Positions 34,641 through 46,900 of a DNA stretch of 64,000 nt are shown here, piece by piece. Both the position numbers and the translations under genes were made by a program. The number at the start of each line of letters is the position of its first letter. Positions within the stretch are counted from its first letter, which is position 1. A model generated the notes under the pieces. It was not told the origin of the DNA. It made no database searches and worked only from the letters and a program-made list of their open reading frames with translations. Source of the stretch: Brachionus rotundiformis (taxonomy: Eukaryota > Rotifera > Eurotatoria > Ploima > Brachionidae); the NCBI GenBank assembly GCA_016802295.1, contig JAESIW010000122.1, forward strand, positions 573,818 through 637,817. The letters run 5' to 3'.

Positions 34641-35154
34641 AATTGAAATTTACTTTTTGTCCTTAATTTTTACTAAAATATTTAGAGATTCAATGTTGAA
34701 GACGTAGGGTTTTTTAAAGTAAATGTTGGAGATGCAAAAGCTCAACATCCCCTGCTTACAGCGATATGACCTCAAGGGCGTATGAGACTGGGAATCAAAT
34801 TCCGCTAAGTGTCGACAAAACTTTTGTCCGAATAAAAAAATAGAAAATTCAAAATCAATTCGAATATAAAATTTATTCAGTATAATTCGGATTAGAATAG
34901 CCATAAGACAACTACTAAAATAATTTCTTCTTTTTGTTTTAATCCAAATTAATTAGATTAACTTCATATAATTTTTTTTTGTTTTGTTTTGATCAAATTA
35001 TTAAAAAATAAAGTTAAAAAAAAAGCAAAAAAAAATACAGAAAAAACTCCAATAATAAAAATAGAAAATATCAATTAATTAATTAGCTGATGTTCTCGGC
35101 AAATGATCGCTTCCGAGCCGAGTCCCTCGAACACTTGGCGGGCCCATGGCAAAC

Positions 35155-35245
35155 TAAAATATGTGTGTGTGTGTTTGTGTAGAGTAAGATGGCTACAGAA
35201 AGAGAGAGAGTGAAGAAGAAGAAGAAGGAGAAAGGATTGGAAAAT
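35155..35245. repeat. Simple repeats in the LIS1 3' flank
   Basis: A (TG)n run at 35160-35180 is followed by GA/GAAGAA purine tracts to about 35240. On the LIS1 strand these are CA and CT/CTT tracts downstream of the stop, probably 3' UTR. Confidence 0.8.
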
Positions 35246-35393
35246 AAAACAACATGGGTTGATGGCATGATTGGTTGGTTGGTCACTGGACAGTTGAGTG
35301 TGAATGTGTTCTAATTTTGTGTGTGTGCTAAATGTTAAGTTTGTTCTGAATTTGTTCTTAAAAATGAAAAAAAACCGGTAAGGAGTGTGGGCT

Positions 35394-36689
35394 CTATCGA
35401 CACTGCCAGAGCTTGATGGTCTGATCGACGCTGGCCGTGCAAACGTACGGCGCGAGTTTGTGCATGTCGATAGATGTGACGAAGTGGGTGTGGGCTTCGA
35501 GGGTCTTGTGGTTGCGGCGGGTGCGCAGGTCCCAGACGCGCAGGGTCTTGTCGTCCGAGACCGAGAGCAGGTAGCGCCCGCCGGGGTGAAAGAGGCACGC
35601 GCGCACCCAGTTGTTGTGCCCGACGAGGCTGATGACGCACTGGAGCGTGCTCACGTCCCAAATCTTGATGGTCTTGTCGCGCGAGCCCGAGCACAGGAAG
35701 GGCCCGGCGCGCTTCGAGTCGGCGGCCAGGCCGGCGCCCTCCTGGACCGCCGCCGAGCTCGCCTCGCCCGCCCACGACACGCACTCGACCACGTGCTCGT
35801 GGCCGCGCAGCTCGGCGAACTTGCACTCGAGGCCCGAGCTGGCCGAGAGCGCCTGCGTCGATATGTGCCACACGAGGACCGTCTGGTCGTTGGAGCACGA
35901 GGCCATGTGCGAGCCGTCGTGGCTGAGGCGCACCTGTCTGACCCAGTCGCGGTGGCCGGTGAGCGTGCGCACGCAGTAGCCCGTCGCCGCCTCCCAGATC
36001 CTGATGGTGCGGTCGCGGCTCGCCGACACCACGTGGTCGCCGCTCGGCGTGAAGCACACCGAGGACACGTTGTGGTCGTGGCCCTGGAGCGTTTTGGTGC
36101 ACGCATAGGTCTCGGCAAAGTCCCACAAGCGCAGCGACATGTCCGCCGAGCACGAGCAGAGCAGCTTGCCGCTCGGGTCGAACGCCAAGTCCTGCACGAC
36201 GTCCGTGTGGCCCTTGAGAGTGCGCTCGAAGTTGCCCGACTCGTAGTCCCATATTTTGATGGTGGCGTCCTCGGAGCACGAGGCCAATACGCTGTAGATT
36301 GGATGAAAAACGCACCTGGTCACTGTCGATCGGTGCCCGGTTAGTGTGAACTTTTCGGGCGGTCGCGGTATCCATTCGGCCGGCGAGCGCTTCTCGCCCG
36401 GCGCAACGCTCCGTCCGCCCAGGCCTTGTCTGAACGCGTCGAGCTCTTCGTCGCGTTTTTTGACCATTTGTTCGAGTTCGGCGATTTTTTTCTGCAATCG
36501 GACCACAGTGGTCCATTTTTTTTCGAGTACGCCCGAGTTGCGCTGCTTGTCGGCCGACTGGGCCAGCTCCTCGGCCGGCATCTCTGTCTCGCGCAGGAAC
36601 GTTTCGAATGTTTGCCGGTAGTTGTGCGTCGACAGGTACTCGGCTATGGCCCGATTAAGCTCGTCCTTGTGACGCTGTGATATCATCAT
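35394..36689 (-). CDS. PAFAH1B1: LIS1, dynein regulator and PAF-acetylhydrolase beta subunit homologue
   Basis: One uninterrupted exon of 431 residues (human 410). A LisH motif lies at 1-40 (ELNRAIAEYLSTHNYRQTFE), a coiled coil at about 55-85, then seven WD40 repeats (about 105-431), ending TIKLWQCR. Blade wording is close to vertebrate LIS1 (GHTDVVQDLAFDPSGKLL, GSRDKTIKIWDVST). The extra length lies in a loop near 275-290 and in the pre-propeller linker. LIS1 binds dynein and NDE1/NDEL1. Oddities: no intron, although most genes here have them, and a very high GC third-position content with long shadow frames in other readings, bounded by ordinary AT-rich flanks. It could be a retrocopy that replaced the original, or an extreme codon-bias case; the frame is intact. 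Confidence 0.96.
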   Translation of the reverse strand: MMISQRHKDELNRAIAEYLSTHNYRQTFETFLRETEMPAEELAQSADKQRNSGVLEKKWTTVVRLQKKIAELEQMVKKRDEELDAFRQGLGGRSVAPGEKRSPAEWIPRPPEKFTLTGHRSTVTRCVFHPIYSVLASCSEDATIKIWDYESGNFERTLKGHTDVVQDLAFDPSGKLLCSCSADMSLRLWDFAETYACTKTLQGHDHNVSSVCFTPSGDHVVSASRDRTIRIWEAATGYCVRTLTGHRDWVRQVRLSHDGSHMASCSNDQTVLVWHISTQALSASSGLECKFAELRGHEHVVECVSWAGEASSAAVQEGAGLAADSKRAGPFLCSGSRDKTIKIWDVSTLQCVISLVGHNNWVRACLFHPGGRYLLSVSDDKTLRVWDLRTRRNHKTLEAHTHFVTSIDMHKLAPYVCTASVDQTIKLWQCR

Positions 36690-38229
36690 GTTGCGAGCGC
36701 CCTATTTACCAACAGCTAGCTAGCTTTATATCTAATTTAGACGGCTATCTAAAATTGTAATTATAGATAATTATTATCTATTGTTAACAGCACAGGTGAC
36801 AATTTTTATGACTATGCATATTCATTTTTTGATTCTTTTTATTTGAGTAAGAAAGAAGCTGTGTGTGCATTTATTTGCCAATTCTTTTCTAATTTTTCTC
36901 TTTCTAATTTCTTCATTAGTCTCTCTTTTCGATCATTTTGCTCGCTGCCGATTCTCTGCGATAAGCCAATTATGTGCACATGCACATGCCAGCCGACATT
37001 AGCATACTTTTAAATGACACTTGTAACTTAACATTCGGCCAGCAACCGGGTAGCCTAGTAACCGGTCGGCTACACTGTATTTTGAGGCCTAAGGAACACA
37101 CTAGTTAAATTTCTAACTCAATGCTTAAGATATCAAGACAAAATTTTAATCACTTATAAAGCACTAAATTCTTTTCACTATGACTCTTGAATAGCTGTTT
37201 TAGTTAGTTTTCTTTTACACTATAAGCAAGAGATGTTCTATTTTGAGACCCATGGAACACACTTGCTGTGAAAACAACTGTGTCATGGACACTTGTTAAG
37301 AACATAGAAAATTTTGCATTTGAAAAAGTACAAAACGCGTTTTTTAAACTTTTCGGAATTGAATTGTGACATTCAATCCTTAAGACCTATTCAACAAGTG
37401 CAAAACTGAACATTTAAATTAAAAAAAATTTTACGTATATATTGTATTTTAAAATTGATAGAAAACCAAAAAAAATTAATTATTTTTTTGCTACAATTAC
37501 TTTTTAAATTCAAGCTCATCTAAATTAAAGACATCTAATGGAAATTTGGCAAATGCTAAACTCAGATCAATTGCTGATCAGAGTGTCTCTTAATTTTTTT
37601 GCATATTCGTCCATTTGTATCTATTAAAATATTCTGTTTTTCTGTAATTCTTTTAATAATATTGTAAAGTATAAAATATTTTCATTCATTTATTCGTTGC
37701 ATTTCCATAATACTAGGTAAATATAAGGTTTTTTTCTTCATATATCTATTCACTAAGTAAATGTTAGAGATGCAAAAGCTCAATTTTAATGAACAACACC
37801 TCTTGCTTACAGTCTACTTAAAATCTTTATATATTATTAATTCTCTGTGTATACTATCATAGGCTTTCTGAATACTAGAAAGCCCGAGGTGTTTTTTGAT
37901 ACTCCATTTTAAAAATATAAACTTGAATATTATCTCAAAAGGACTTAAAATAAACTTGTTATACTTAAATTTTTGAATCATATTTTAAATAAATTTTTTC
38001 TATTTCTTTTGATATTTTAATTAGAAATTTTTGTAATTAATCAGCTCGGCTTTCTAGCGTTAAAGTCAATCAAGTCCGTAAACAACGGACTGTTGTATTA
38101 TATGCACTCTCTTCTAAATCCTGCTTATTCTTCACTAAGTGCAGCATCGTTTATTTAAAGCTCGAGAGGAGAGTCTCCTAGCTAAAGTCGAAGCATAGTG
38201 CAGTAAGAATGAAGTAAGAACAGAAGCAT

Positions 38230-38410
38230 TGATTGGCTAGATACTGATCGGTTAACCGAATTTCGGTTATAAAATTCAGAGTGTAATATTAGTCACACAG
38301 TCAGTGGTCTGAAGGTTCGAATCCGCTAAGGAAACGAATCTTTCGACGCATGTACAAGCCCCTTTGTCACAAAACAGCATGGTGTACGCGAATGAGCGAA
38401 TAAGGGTATT
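38230..38410 (+). repeat. Possible tRNA-derived SINE
   Basis: GGTTCGAATCC at 38314-38324 is a perfect polymerase III B-box. An A-box-like TGGCTAGATACTG sits about 75 bp upstream, farther than usual. The segment is richer in G and C than its surroundings. No cloverleaf folds. Weak support; no second copy was seen in the window. Confidence 0.25.
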
Positions 38411-38959
38411 ACATACTGAACAAAGCAAACAAATGGTATTAGCCTTCTTTTAAAAATTTTAATTTATTAAAAAATTTTTAATAAAGGGTTTAATAAAATT
38501 TTATCTTTTAATTTGACGATTTGGTTAGCCAACTGTGAAAGCTTACCGAATTATGGGTCTTATCAGAAAAGAGGGACTAAATTTATTGACTCTATTAGAA
38601 AAGAGTCTTTGGAATGGAGGAAAGCAAAGTCTGTCAAAATCTTACAACTGATAAGACTAGACACTTCTGAGTGTTAGTGTAGATATAAATATTTAACCTG
38701 CAGATATTATTATTACTTTTATTATTATAACTGCGATCCCATGACCCTAGTCTTGATTAATTTAAATCCTAATCAAATTATTTTTTGACATAAACTTCTT
38801 TAAAATACATAAGTATGTAATAAATAATTACCGAAAATTTAACTTTTGGAAATAATTATTTTTTTTACTTATTTAGAATTTGTCTGATTCTAAGTTATAT
38901 AAATTGAAAAGTTAATGCCAAATCAGACAAATCAAACTTAACTTTTTCGCAACTCCAAG

Positions 38960-39260
38960 AAAATACCTTAAATCTTCTAGAAGTGGATTAGACAACTTAG
39001 TCCTCATACAAACTTTTCTAATCTAGATTTTGATCTAAATTGGAACACAATACAAGCACTGAAATGAAGAGAAGTTGTTGGCAAAACTTCATCTAGACTC
39101 TGCAGTGCAGGAATGGAATCCAAGTATGAAAGAAGATATGAATGTGTCGATAAAAAGTATGTTGTAAGAATTGAGACTAGACTTGACAAGGTTGAATGAA
39201 AGAAGAATGAGAGGGGACTTGATTGAGATGTAAAAAATAGTTAAAAGGTACTTGGAGAGG
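38960..39260 (+). mobile_element. CR1/Jockey-like LINE ORF2 relic
   Basis: Broken translation gives pieces resembling A-V-Q-V-W-N-P-x-M-K-E-D-M-N-V, then LNERRMRGDLIEM. This is the same post-RT block as at 6325-6405 and 54940-55050. Several stops. Confidence 0.55.
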
Positions 39261-41072
39261 TAAACCTGGTCAGAGATCTGGTGAATAGATCAGTAATATA
39301 AGGTCCAATCGCGCCAATAAGATGTAAAAGCATCAGAATCCAGAGAGAAATTTTCTCTGCTCAAATTACATGCTTTTTTTCCAAACAGAGGATTCCCACA
39401 CTGGAACAAGTTACCGAAAAATGTGGTAACAAAGATCACAAAATTTATTTAGTACTTATATATTTGGTTAATGATCCAACCAAACTGATAACTTTTTTAT
39501 ACATAATTACTACAAATATCAATAAATTAATTATTAAGATCTTTATTTAAACCATTACTTAACTTAACTGGAACTTAAAAATTTATTAATAAAATAATAA
39601 AAGTAGTAAATTTTTTAATTTAAATGAATTTATGCTACACCAACGATTGGACAATAATTTGGAAAAATTAGATTATGAATTTAATTCCAATGCAAATAAA
39701 AGGAATAATAATAGTTGTAGAATTTTTGTCCCATATTTTTGTAGACCAAGAGTCAACAAGTATCTTAACCTTCACAAAAGTAGTATTAATAACTTCTTGT
39801 CTTATTTATATCCTGTTTTATTTTATCTCCTAGACTAGTCTTTATATATTTAGGAATTATTAATTACTAAGAAATGCCTAAACAAATATTAATAATTAAA
39901 TATGACTTTTTTCTTATTTTAAACAGGCAAAAATGTCTCTATCAATCAGCCAAAATTTAATTTCTATTAATTAAAAAAACCCAACCATTATAAAAATTAA
40001 TTAAAACAAGTGGTATTTAAAAAAATAAGAAAATAAAAGACAAAATAACCAAGGATTAAGGTGCGAGATCTTATCTTTTTACAATATTTTCCAAGGCAAA
40101 TAAACCACTATAACCATATTTTTATTTTTAATTAAATTTTTAGTACACAACCCTAAATATTCTCTTATATCAATTTATATTTTTTAATTATAAATTAAAA
40201 ATGTGAAAAAAAAACGAAATTAAATATCTAATTTCGCATTTATGTAACAAATTTAAATTACTTAATAAGAGTTTTAATTTAAACTCGTAATTTCAATTGT
40301 TTAAAAAGATAATTTGACTCATTTTTTGTCTCCAAGCTAAAAATCACATTATAAATTTAGACAAAAAATTAACTTTTATTAAAATAGAGGCAAAGAGTTA
40401 AAATAAAAATTTATACAAATTCACAATTGAACTACATAACAGTTTTAACACCTTAATTTTCCATTAATCTATTTAATAAGGTATCCACTTAAATCAACGA
40501 ATACAGATTCTTTGGTCTGAATATCAAATATAAAAAATAAACTAATTCCCAAGTCTACGCATCTGACCAACAATTTAAAAATAAATTTTTATAGAGTTTT
40601 TTCTTCTTTTTTTTTGACTTAATTAATTTTGGTTTAATAAAAAACAAAATTAGAAATATTTATTAAGTGAAAATTTTTTAATTTAATTTGAAAAAAAGTA
40701 TTGTATAACATAATAAATATTTGGCTAATATATATGGTAGTCATAGAAATAAAATAGCTAATCAGTACGGTCAAAGTTAAATGCCCATTGTTTTTGTTTG
40801 AGATTTAATATCCGGTTTTGACCGAGATGATAAGATGATACTTTAAAAGCCTAGACTGGCTTAATCTTAACCAAATTGTGTCCTAAAATTACCACGAAAT
40901 AAAAAATCAAAGCTGCTCTTTTGTTACTTTAATAATTTGGTCATAAGTAAATATTTGTAGTGAAACAAAATAATAATATAAATTTATTAAACCTGGTTAA
41001 AAATTAAGTTAACTTTGCTTTTAAAAATTTGAAAATGAAAAATTTTCTTCTAATTAAATTAAATTTTGATCA

Positions 41073-41806
41073 ATGGATTTTGGCACAGTTATTGAATTTG
41101 GCAAGGAAAAGAGTTCTTTTTACTTGGTCGATTCGAGCACAGATGGCACATTTTTGCTCCATTACATACTTTCTCACACAATTAGATCAAATGCAAAAAC
41201 AATTTTTGTCAGTCTTTCTCAAACTTTGGGCCATTACAAAGGAGTCCAGGCCAAGCTGGGCAATTTGGCACATTTCATGTCCGCTTTGAGCGCTCACAAT
41301 TTGATCCATTTCGATTTAATGTCCCAGCTGAGTCAAACATACGCCGAAGGTGCAAACGAAAAGGTGTTCGATGACTTGTTGACAAAGGTGTCGGCAATTG
41401 TTCAGCAAAGTGACCAAGATATGTATGTGGTAATCGATGACCTTAGTGTGGCTTGTCTCTATGGAATCCACGAAAATGCCATGTTCAACTTTTTGACCAA
41501 GGTTCAATCTCTGAGCGACAAGATATGCCTAGTGGTCTATGTGCAGTCAATGCTGGCCACTAGAGATTTCATCGACGACTTGATCTACATGAGCGAATTA
41601 TACTTCAAAGTAGACAATTTGACGACTGGTTATTCCAAAGAAGTTGATGGACAAGTAATTTTTTAATATAGATACACAGACAAGATATGCTTATCAAAAT
41701 TATCTCTTAGATGTTCGTGTGTAGATTTAATGAAGATTTGAATCCAAAAGCGAACAAATATTTGTATAAAGTTAATGAAAGAAATGTTAAATTGTTTCAG
41801 ATTTAG
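41073..41806 (+). CDS. ELP6: Elongator complex subunit ELP6
   Basis: Exons 41073-41654 and 41711-41806 (56-bp intron, phase 0) give 225 residues (human 266). Family landmarks: SSTDGTFLLHYILSHTIRSN, LGHYKGVQAKLG, the Walker-B-like MYVVIDDLSVACLYGI, and GYSKEVDGQ followed in exon 2 by the short C-terminal strand pair (YLYKVNERNVKLF). ELP6 forms the RecA-like ELP4-ELP5-ELP6 hexamer that binds tRNA in Elongator, which modifies wobble uridines. Like other ELP6 proteins it lacks a canonical P-loop. The C-terminus is shorter than in vertebrates. Confidence 0.85.
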
Positions 41807-42609
41807 TTTAATTAATAAAAAGTTAATTTAAATTTAATTATTTTTAATTATTAACCAAATTATGAAAATAGTTTTTTACTTAATTTAATATAAAAATATT
41901 CAGATGAAAAAAGACTTAAAAGCCGCTAATAAGTGATGTCCACAAATTTGATAAAATAATAAAAATAATAAAAATAAAACAATTATTTAATTTAATGTCA
42001 AATGTCATATAATGATAACTAATAAATGATTTTTATCACTTTTTTTTTAATAATAAAAACAAAATTAATAAAAAATGATCAAAAATAGTACACTCATCAC
42101 AGACATTTATTTTTCATTGATCAGCTTCGGATCAAATTGATTACTTGATTAGTTAATTAATTTAATTTTAGTGTCCAAAATTGAGTAATATAAATAAAAA
42201 ATGATTTATTTTAAAAATATACTCATGATTAATATAATTTTTTCTTATTATTTAATAAAAATTTGTATTAATTCTATTAAAAGAATTTGATTTTTGTTAT
42301 TTTTTTTTATTAAATTTGTGGTAATAAAATATTTAGGGTCAAACTTGAAAAGACCATTATTAATTTAGATGATGGTTGTCCAATTAAAGATGGTGTTAAT
42401 TGCGCCAAGAAAACATCGAATCTACCAAGGTAACATGCTGATTCGATTTTTAACCAAGTTATGGAACTGTTTGCTAATGGATACAAAAGGTGTTCTTTTT
42501 TACAGTTACGAACCCAAATGCACCATTTGGAAAAAAACAAAGAAGAAACAGAATAAAATAATAATAACAGCATAATAATAATAATAATAAGCTACAACAG
42601 GTTAACTGT

Positions 42610-42850
42610 TATGGTAGCAGTTCCCGTTTGGAGACTCCTGAATCTTCCAATCTTTTCTTACAGATGTTTTGATTTTTGGATGCGATAGTCTCTGTTGTTA
42701 ACTTTTTCCAATTTCAACCACTCTATTTGACAGAAAATGTTCTCTGTAGCCATTATTGGTGAACTGTTTTTCCATACGGTCTATCAACTGTAATAGAGCT
42801 CATCAGCTCATAGTCCAGTACTTATTTTGAAGTACTCGATTGTCTCCTTT
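42610..42850 (-). mobile_element. LINE ORF2 C-terminal relic, reverse strand
   Basis: The minus-strand translation includes FTNNGYREHFLSNRVVEI, the typical C-terminal 'R-x-x-F-F-S-N-R-V-V' block of CR1/Jockey-like LINEs. It is then broken. Confidence 0.5.
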
Positions 42851-42895
42851 TATTAAGTGATGACAAGCCTAACTTTATGAGTCTGCTTGTAAACG

Positions 42896-43735
42896 AGAGG
42901 ATATTTAATTCTATATCTTGGAAAAATGGTAATATGCCAAGAATAAATAGACCTAAAAAGACCATTTAGTAACATACTTTTTTGGTTCTTTTTATTGAAT
43001 TTGGCAAATTTTGTCTTCCGGTCCAGTGACCCCTGGTTAGCATTGTTAGCATTGTTGTTAAATATTAAAAAATAAAAGAAGAGGCTTATCATCTTATTTG
43101 GCAATTTTTTGTCTCCTATTTCTTGGCAATTAATTGATTTTTACTTAATTTAAATAAATTAAAAAAAAAATTATCTTTTCTAAATTGACAGAAATATTAA
43201 TAACTATCAAAATATAAAAAAGTTAATTTTTATTAGATAATTCAAAGTTAAATAAGTCTTTAGCCGAGGGAATATTTCGAATATTTTCAGTATCTAGAAC
43301 AAATGGTCATTTACCAAGAAAAGTAATTAATAAAGCTTAAACGACCATATACGCTACTTAGTCATGTTTCCTATTTCTTGGTTTACGTTTATTAATAAAA
43401 TTTTTAATAACTAAATTAATTGATTTTTAGTAAATTTAACTAATTTTGAAAAATAATTATCTTTTCTAAATAGACAAAAATATTAAATATTATTAAATTT
43501 AATTAGAAATAAATTTTTATTAAGTTGAGTTAATTAAGTCTTTGACCAAGAAGATATTTAATTCAGTATATTGGATAAATGGTAATTTGCCAAGAATAAA
43601 TAGACCTAAAAAGACCATTTAGTAACATACTTTTTTGGTTCTTTTTATAAAATTTGGAAAAATTTAACAACTATCCGTTTTATGTTTAGCTGTATCTCTT
43701 GGTCAAGCTTCAACCACCATGTAATCTTTAAAATT
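42896..43735 (+). repeat. Repeat modules 5' of Exportin-5
   Basis: At least four module types recur. AATAAATAGACCTAAAAAGA lies in 42896-42990 and again in 43548-43640. AGTTAAATAAGTCTTTAGCC is at about 43250 and again in the XPO5 intron at about 46965. CTCTTGGTCAAGCTTCAACC is at about 43695 and again at about 46368. TTATCATCTTATTTGGCAAT is at about 43084 and again at about 46785. Order and spacing suggest segmental copying of a few hundred bp units. Confidence 0.75.
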
Positions 43736-43994
43736 TTTAATTTTTGCCATATAAATTAACTAAATTAAAAAAAAAATATCTTTTTTAAATTGATGAAAAT
43801 TTAACTATTATCTCTTTAATTTAAAACCGGAAATATTCAATTGAAAAAATTTGATTAAACTTTAATTAAGTAAAGTTAATTTTTGTTAAGAATAAATTTT
43901 TAAAAAAATTTTATCAAGTTAAGTACTCTGTTCACGCTAGTAATTAAAAAGCTAATTTAAACTAAGAAAAGTATAAGTGACAAATTAAAGCCAA

Positions 43995-46900
43995 ATGGAA
44001 TCGGAGCTGAACGAATTGGTACAGGCATGGAGGACTTGTATGGACGGAACCATACGCGATCAGACAATTCGCCAGAACGCTTTCAAGCATATAGAAAACT
44101 TTAAGCAAACGTCGCCCAATATTCTGGACATCGGCTTCTACTTGGCCTACCAAAAAGACTCGTTCGAGCTGTCCCACTTTGGCCTGCAACTTATCACCCA
44201 CACAATCAAGTTCAAGTGGAACGAGTTCACCGACCAGATGAAACAGGAGATCAAGAACCGTCTAATGAGCATAATCATCAACCTAGATGACAACCAGAAC
44301 ATCAAAGGGCCCAGCTATCTCAAAAACTCCATGTGCTTGGTAATCATAGAGCTGATTAAGCGCGAATGGCCCCAAAACTGGCCCAATCTAATGCCAGATC
44401 TTTTCGAAATATCCAACAAGTCAGTCGAACACAAAAAGCTAATTTTCATCATTCTCAAGTACATTTCGGAGGAGTTCATAGATGCGGACAGCTCCCAGAC
44501 CATAAACATGCCATCACAGCGGCGCAAAGACATCAACCAATACCTCAACCAGTACATGGAGTCCATATTCATTTTCTATTTGGACAATCTGGAGCATTGC
44601 TTCAACATTGTCAACAAAAATGACCCCACTGAGCTCAATCAAATTGTTGAGCTGACCAACACATGCTTGGACTCTCTTAGCAACTACATCAGTTGGATAA
44701 ACATTAATTTAATCTTGTCCAGAAACTATTCTATTATAAACATAAGCTTAAGTTTGTTGTCGCACCAAAAGTTGTGCATAAACTCGGCCAAGTGCTTGAT
44801 TGGACTGTCCAGTCGTAAGGGCACTGCTGACGAGAGAAGGCCCTTGCTGGGCATGTTCAGCGATGCGGTCCTCTCACAACTAATGACCTGTGTAAAGCTC
44901 AGCATTGAAAATGCAACTTTTCACGACTTGCTCAAGTATTTGGTACAAATTCTGGTCGCCATGGGAACCCAGCTCAACTTTTTGTGGTCCACGAGCGATT
45001 TTGAAAAGCCAGCTAACTTTGCCATATACCTGAACGCTGCTTATGAATTGCTGGTAAATGAAAATAGACAGTTTTCACTCGAAGCTATCCAATTGTGGAA
45101 TGTTCTATTGCAGAACCAGCACATCCAAATGGACAAAGACGTCCTGGACCATGTGAACCTAATAGCGCAATCGTTGACCAACACATATCTATTGGTCAAG
45201 TTCAACTATTCTTCCATGAGTGAAAACTTCGACACAGAGGATGAATTTAACAAATTTTGCCAAAAATATCGCGCTGAATTGTCCAAATTGGTACGCAACG
45301 CGTCCACATTGAACACTGAGGTCTACTTTATGCAAGCGTATGAATGGTGCATGAAAATAATTGCCCAAACGGGCTCCTTGCCACCGACAGACGAGTCAGG
45401 CTTTGACTCGGCCTCGGTGCTCTACTTGTGCTGGGACGCGCTCGTTTTCCTATGGACAAGCTTAGCCAATGTTTTGAGCAAAAAAATTCCCGACTCAGTC
45501 AAGCCCAAGCTGATTGAACTGCTCCATGCCGCCATCCAACTCAGATCCACAAATCCAAATTACACTTCTTTTAACTACAGCTTTATTTCCTCTATTCTGA
45601 GCTTAAGTTGCCAAAATTGTGATGACCAGACCAAAGAAATGATAGTCAAGACTGTGTTTGAGAAGCTGTATTCGGACCTGATGCTGTTCAGGACCGAGAC
45701 AGCCAAGTATCTGAGCTGTGGGGCCAAGACCAAGTGCTATTTGAACCTGAGACGCCAGCTGAGCGCCATTCTGCTCACAGTGTGCAAGAATTACAGCAAA
45801 ATTCTGTTCAACTCATTCGAGTTTATTTACCAAAGCTTGATAGAGGTTATCAACTCGTCAGAGACTACTCAAATGGAAAAGGGCATTTTGGTGCAAGCGT
45901 TGGTTCATTTGAGCAATGAATGCCAGACAAATCAAGTACAAATTAGCTTGGTGAAGCATTTTTTGGTGCCAATAAAAGACTACTTTGAGACAAAGAAACA
46001 TGAGTTGACTAATATAGAGCTGTTTGTTGGCCTGGTCGGTCTAACCGATCCGACCAATTTGAACGCCTTGGAAAATAGGAAAATTATCTTTTATTTTGTT
46101 AATTGTCTGTATGGCTTCTTGAAGTGTATTGAGATTAAAAAGACTCAGAATAATGTGGACATAACATCTCTGTTTATCAGTCTATTCGAAAGTTTGGTTT
46201 ATCTTCTTAAATCGTTTAACCAACTTCACTCGATGACCAATGTAAGCAGGGAATTTTTGGACATGACTGATAGTTGTAAAAATTTTATCCTAGGCATGCA
46301 CCAAGAGAAGCATGGTAAGCGGTTTTTCTACACTTAATTATATATCTGTAAATATGATAGTTGTATCTCTTGGTCAAGCTTCAACCACCATGTAATCTTT
46401 TGAATTTTTAATTTTTTACTAATTTTGAAAAAAAATTATCTTTTCTAAATAGCCAAAAATATTGAATATTATTAAATTTAATTAGAAATAAATTTTTATG
46501 AAGTTAAGTTAATTTTATTAGATAATTAAAAGTGAAATAAGTCTTTAGCCAAGAAGATATTTAATTGAGTATATTGGATCAATGGTTATACCACATCGCA
46601 ACTTATTTATTTGATTCTAGTTATCTTATTTAGCAATTTATTGTCTTCTGTTTTGGTTTATTTTGGTCAAGATTTACTAATAAAATTTTTAATTTTTGTT
46701 AAGTCAATTATTTAGAGAAAAATTTAGACAAATTTTGTTGTCAGCTTTGTTGTTAAATATTGGAAAAAATCAAAGAAGAGACTTATCATCTTATTTGGCA
46801 ATTTTTTGTCTTCAATTTCATGGCAATTAATTGATTTTAACTAAACTTAACTAATTTTGAAAAAAAAAATCTCTTCTAAATAGATAGAAATATTATTTAC

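Larger units (their letters stand above)
36690..41072. other. Long gene-poor interval
   Basis: 36690-37080 is somewhat richer in GC and should contain the LIS1 5' UTR and promoter. Farther on there is a repeat string shared with 34721-34766 (GTTRGAGATGCAAAAGCTCA at about 37763), a possible tRNA-derived scrap (38230-38410), and a LINE relic (38960-39260). 39.3-41.0 kb is plain AT-rich sequence. A 68-codon frame at 39632 looks random. Confidence 0.6.
41807..43994. other. Interval upstream of Exportin-5 with repeats
   Basis: 41807-42330 is AT-rich without features. 42335-42545 has broken open stretches on both strands, unassigned, followed by AAT repeats at 42550-42592. 42610-42850 is a reverse-strand LINE scrap. 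42896-43735 holds repeat modules described separately. Confidence 0.6.

Noticed and set aside
35335..36516. Long overlapping frames (up to 393 codons) across the LIS1 locus on both strands
   Set aside because: They are shadows caused by high GC in the LIS1 codons; only the 431-residue frame has family content.
39632..39838. 68-codon frame as a gene
   Set aside because: Composition looks like random AT-rich translation.
42369..42575. 68-codon frame and its antisense 87-codon frame as genes
   Set aside because: Neither strand shows a family match, and the area borders LINE debris and AAT microsatellite.
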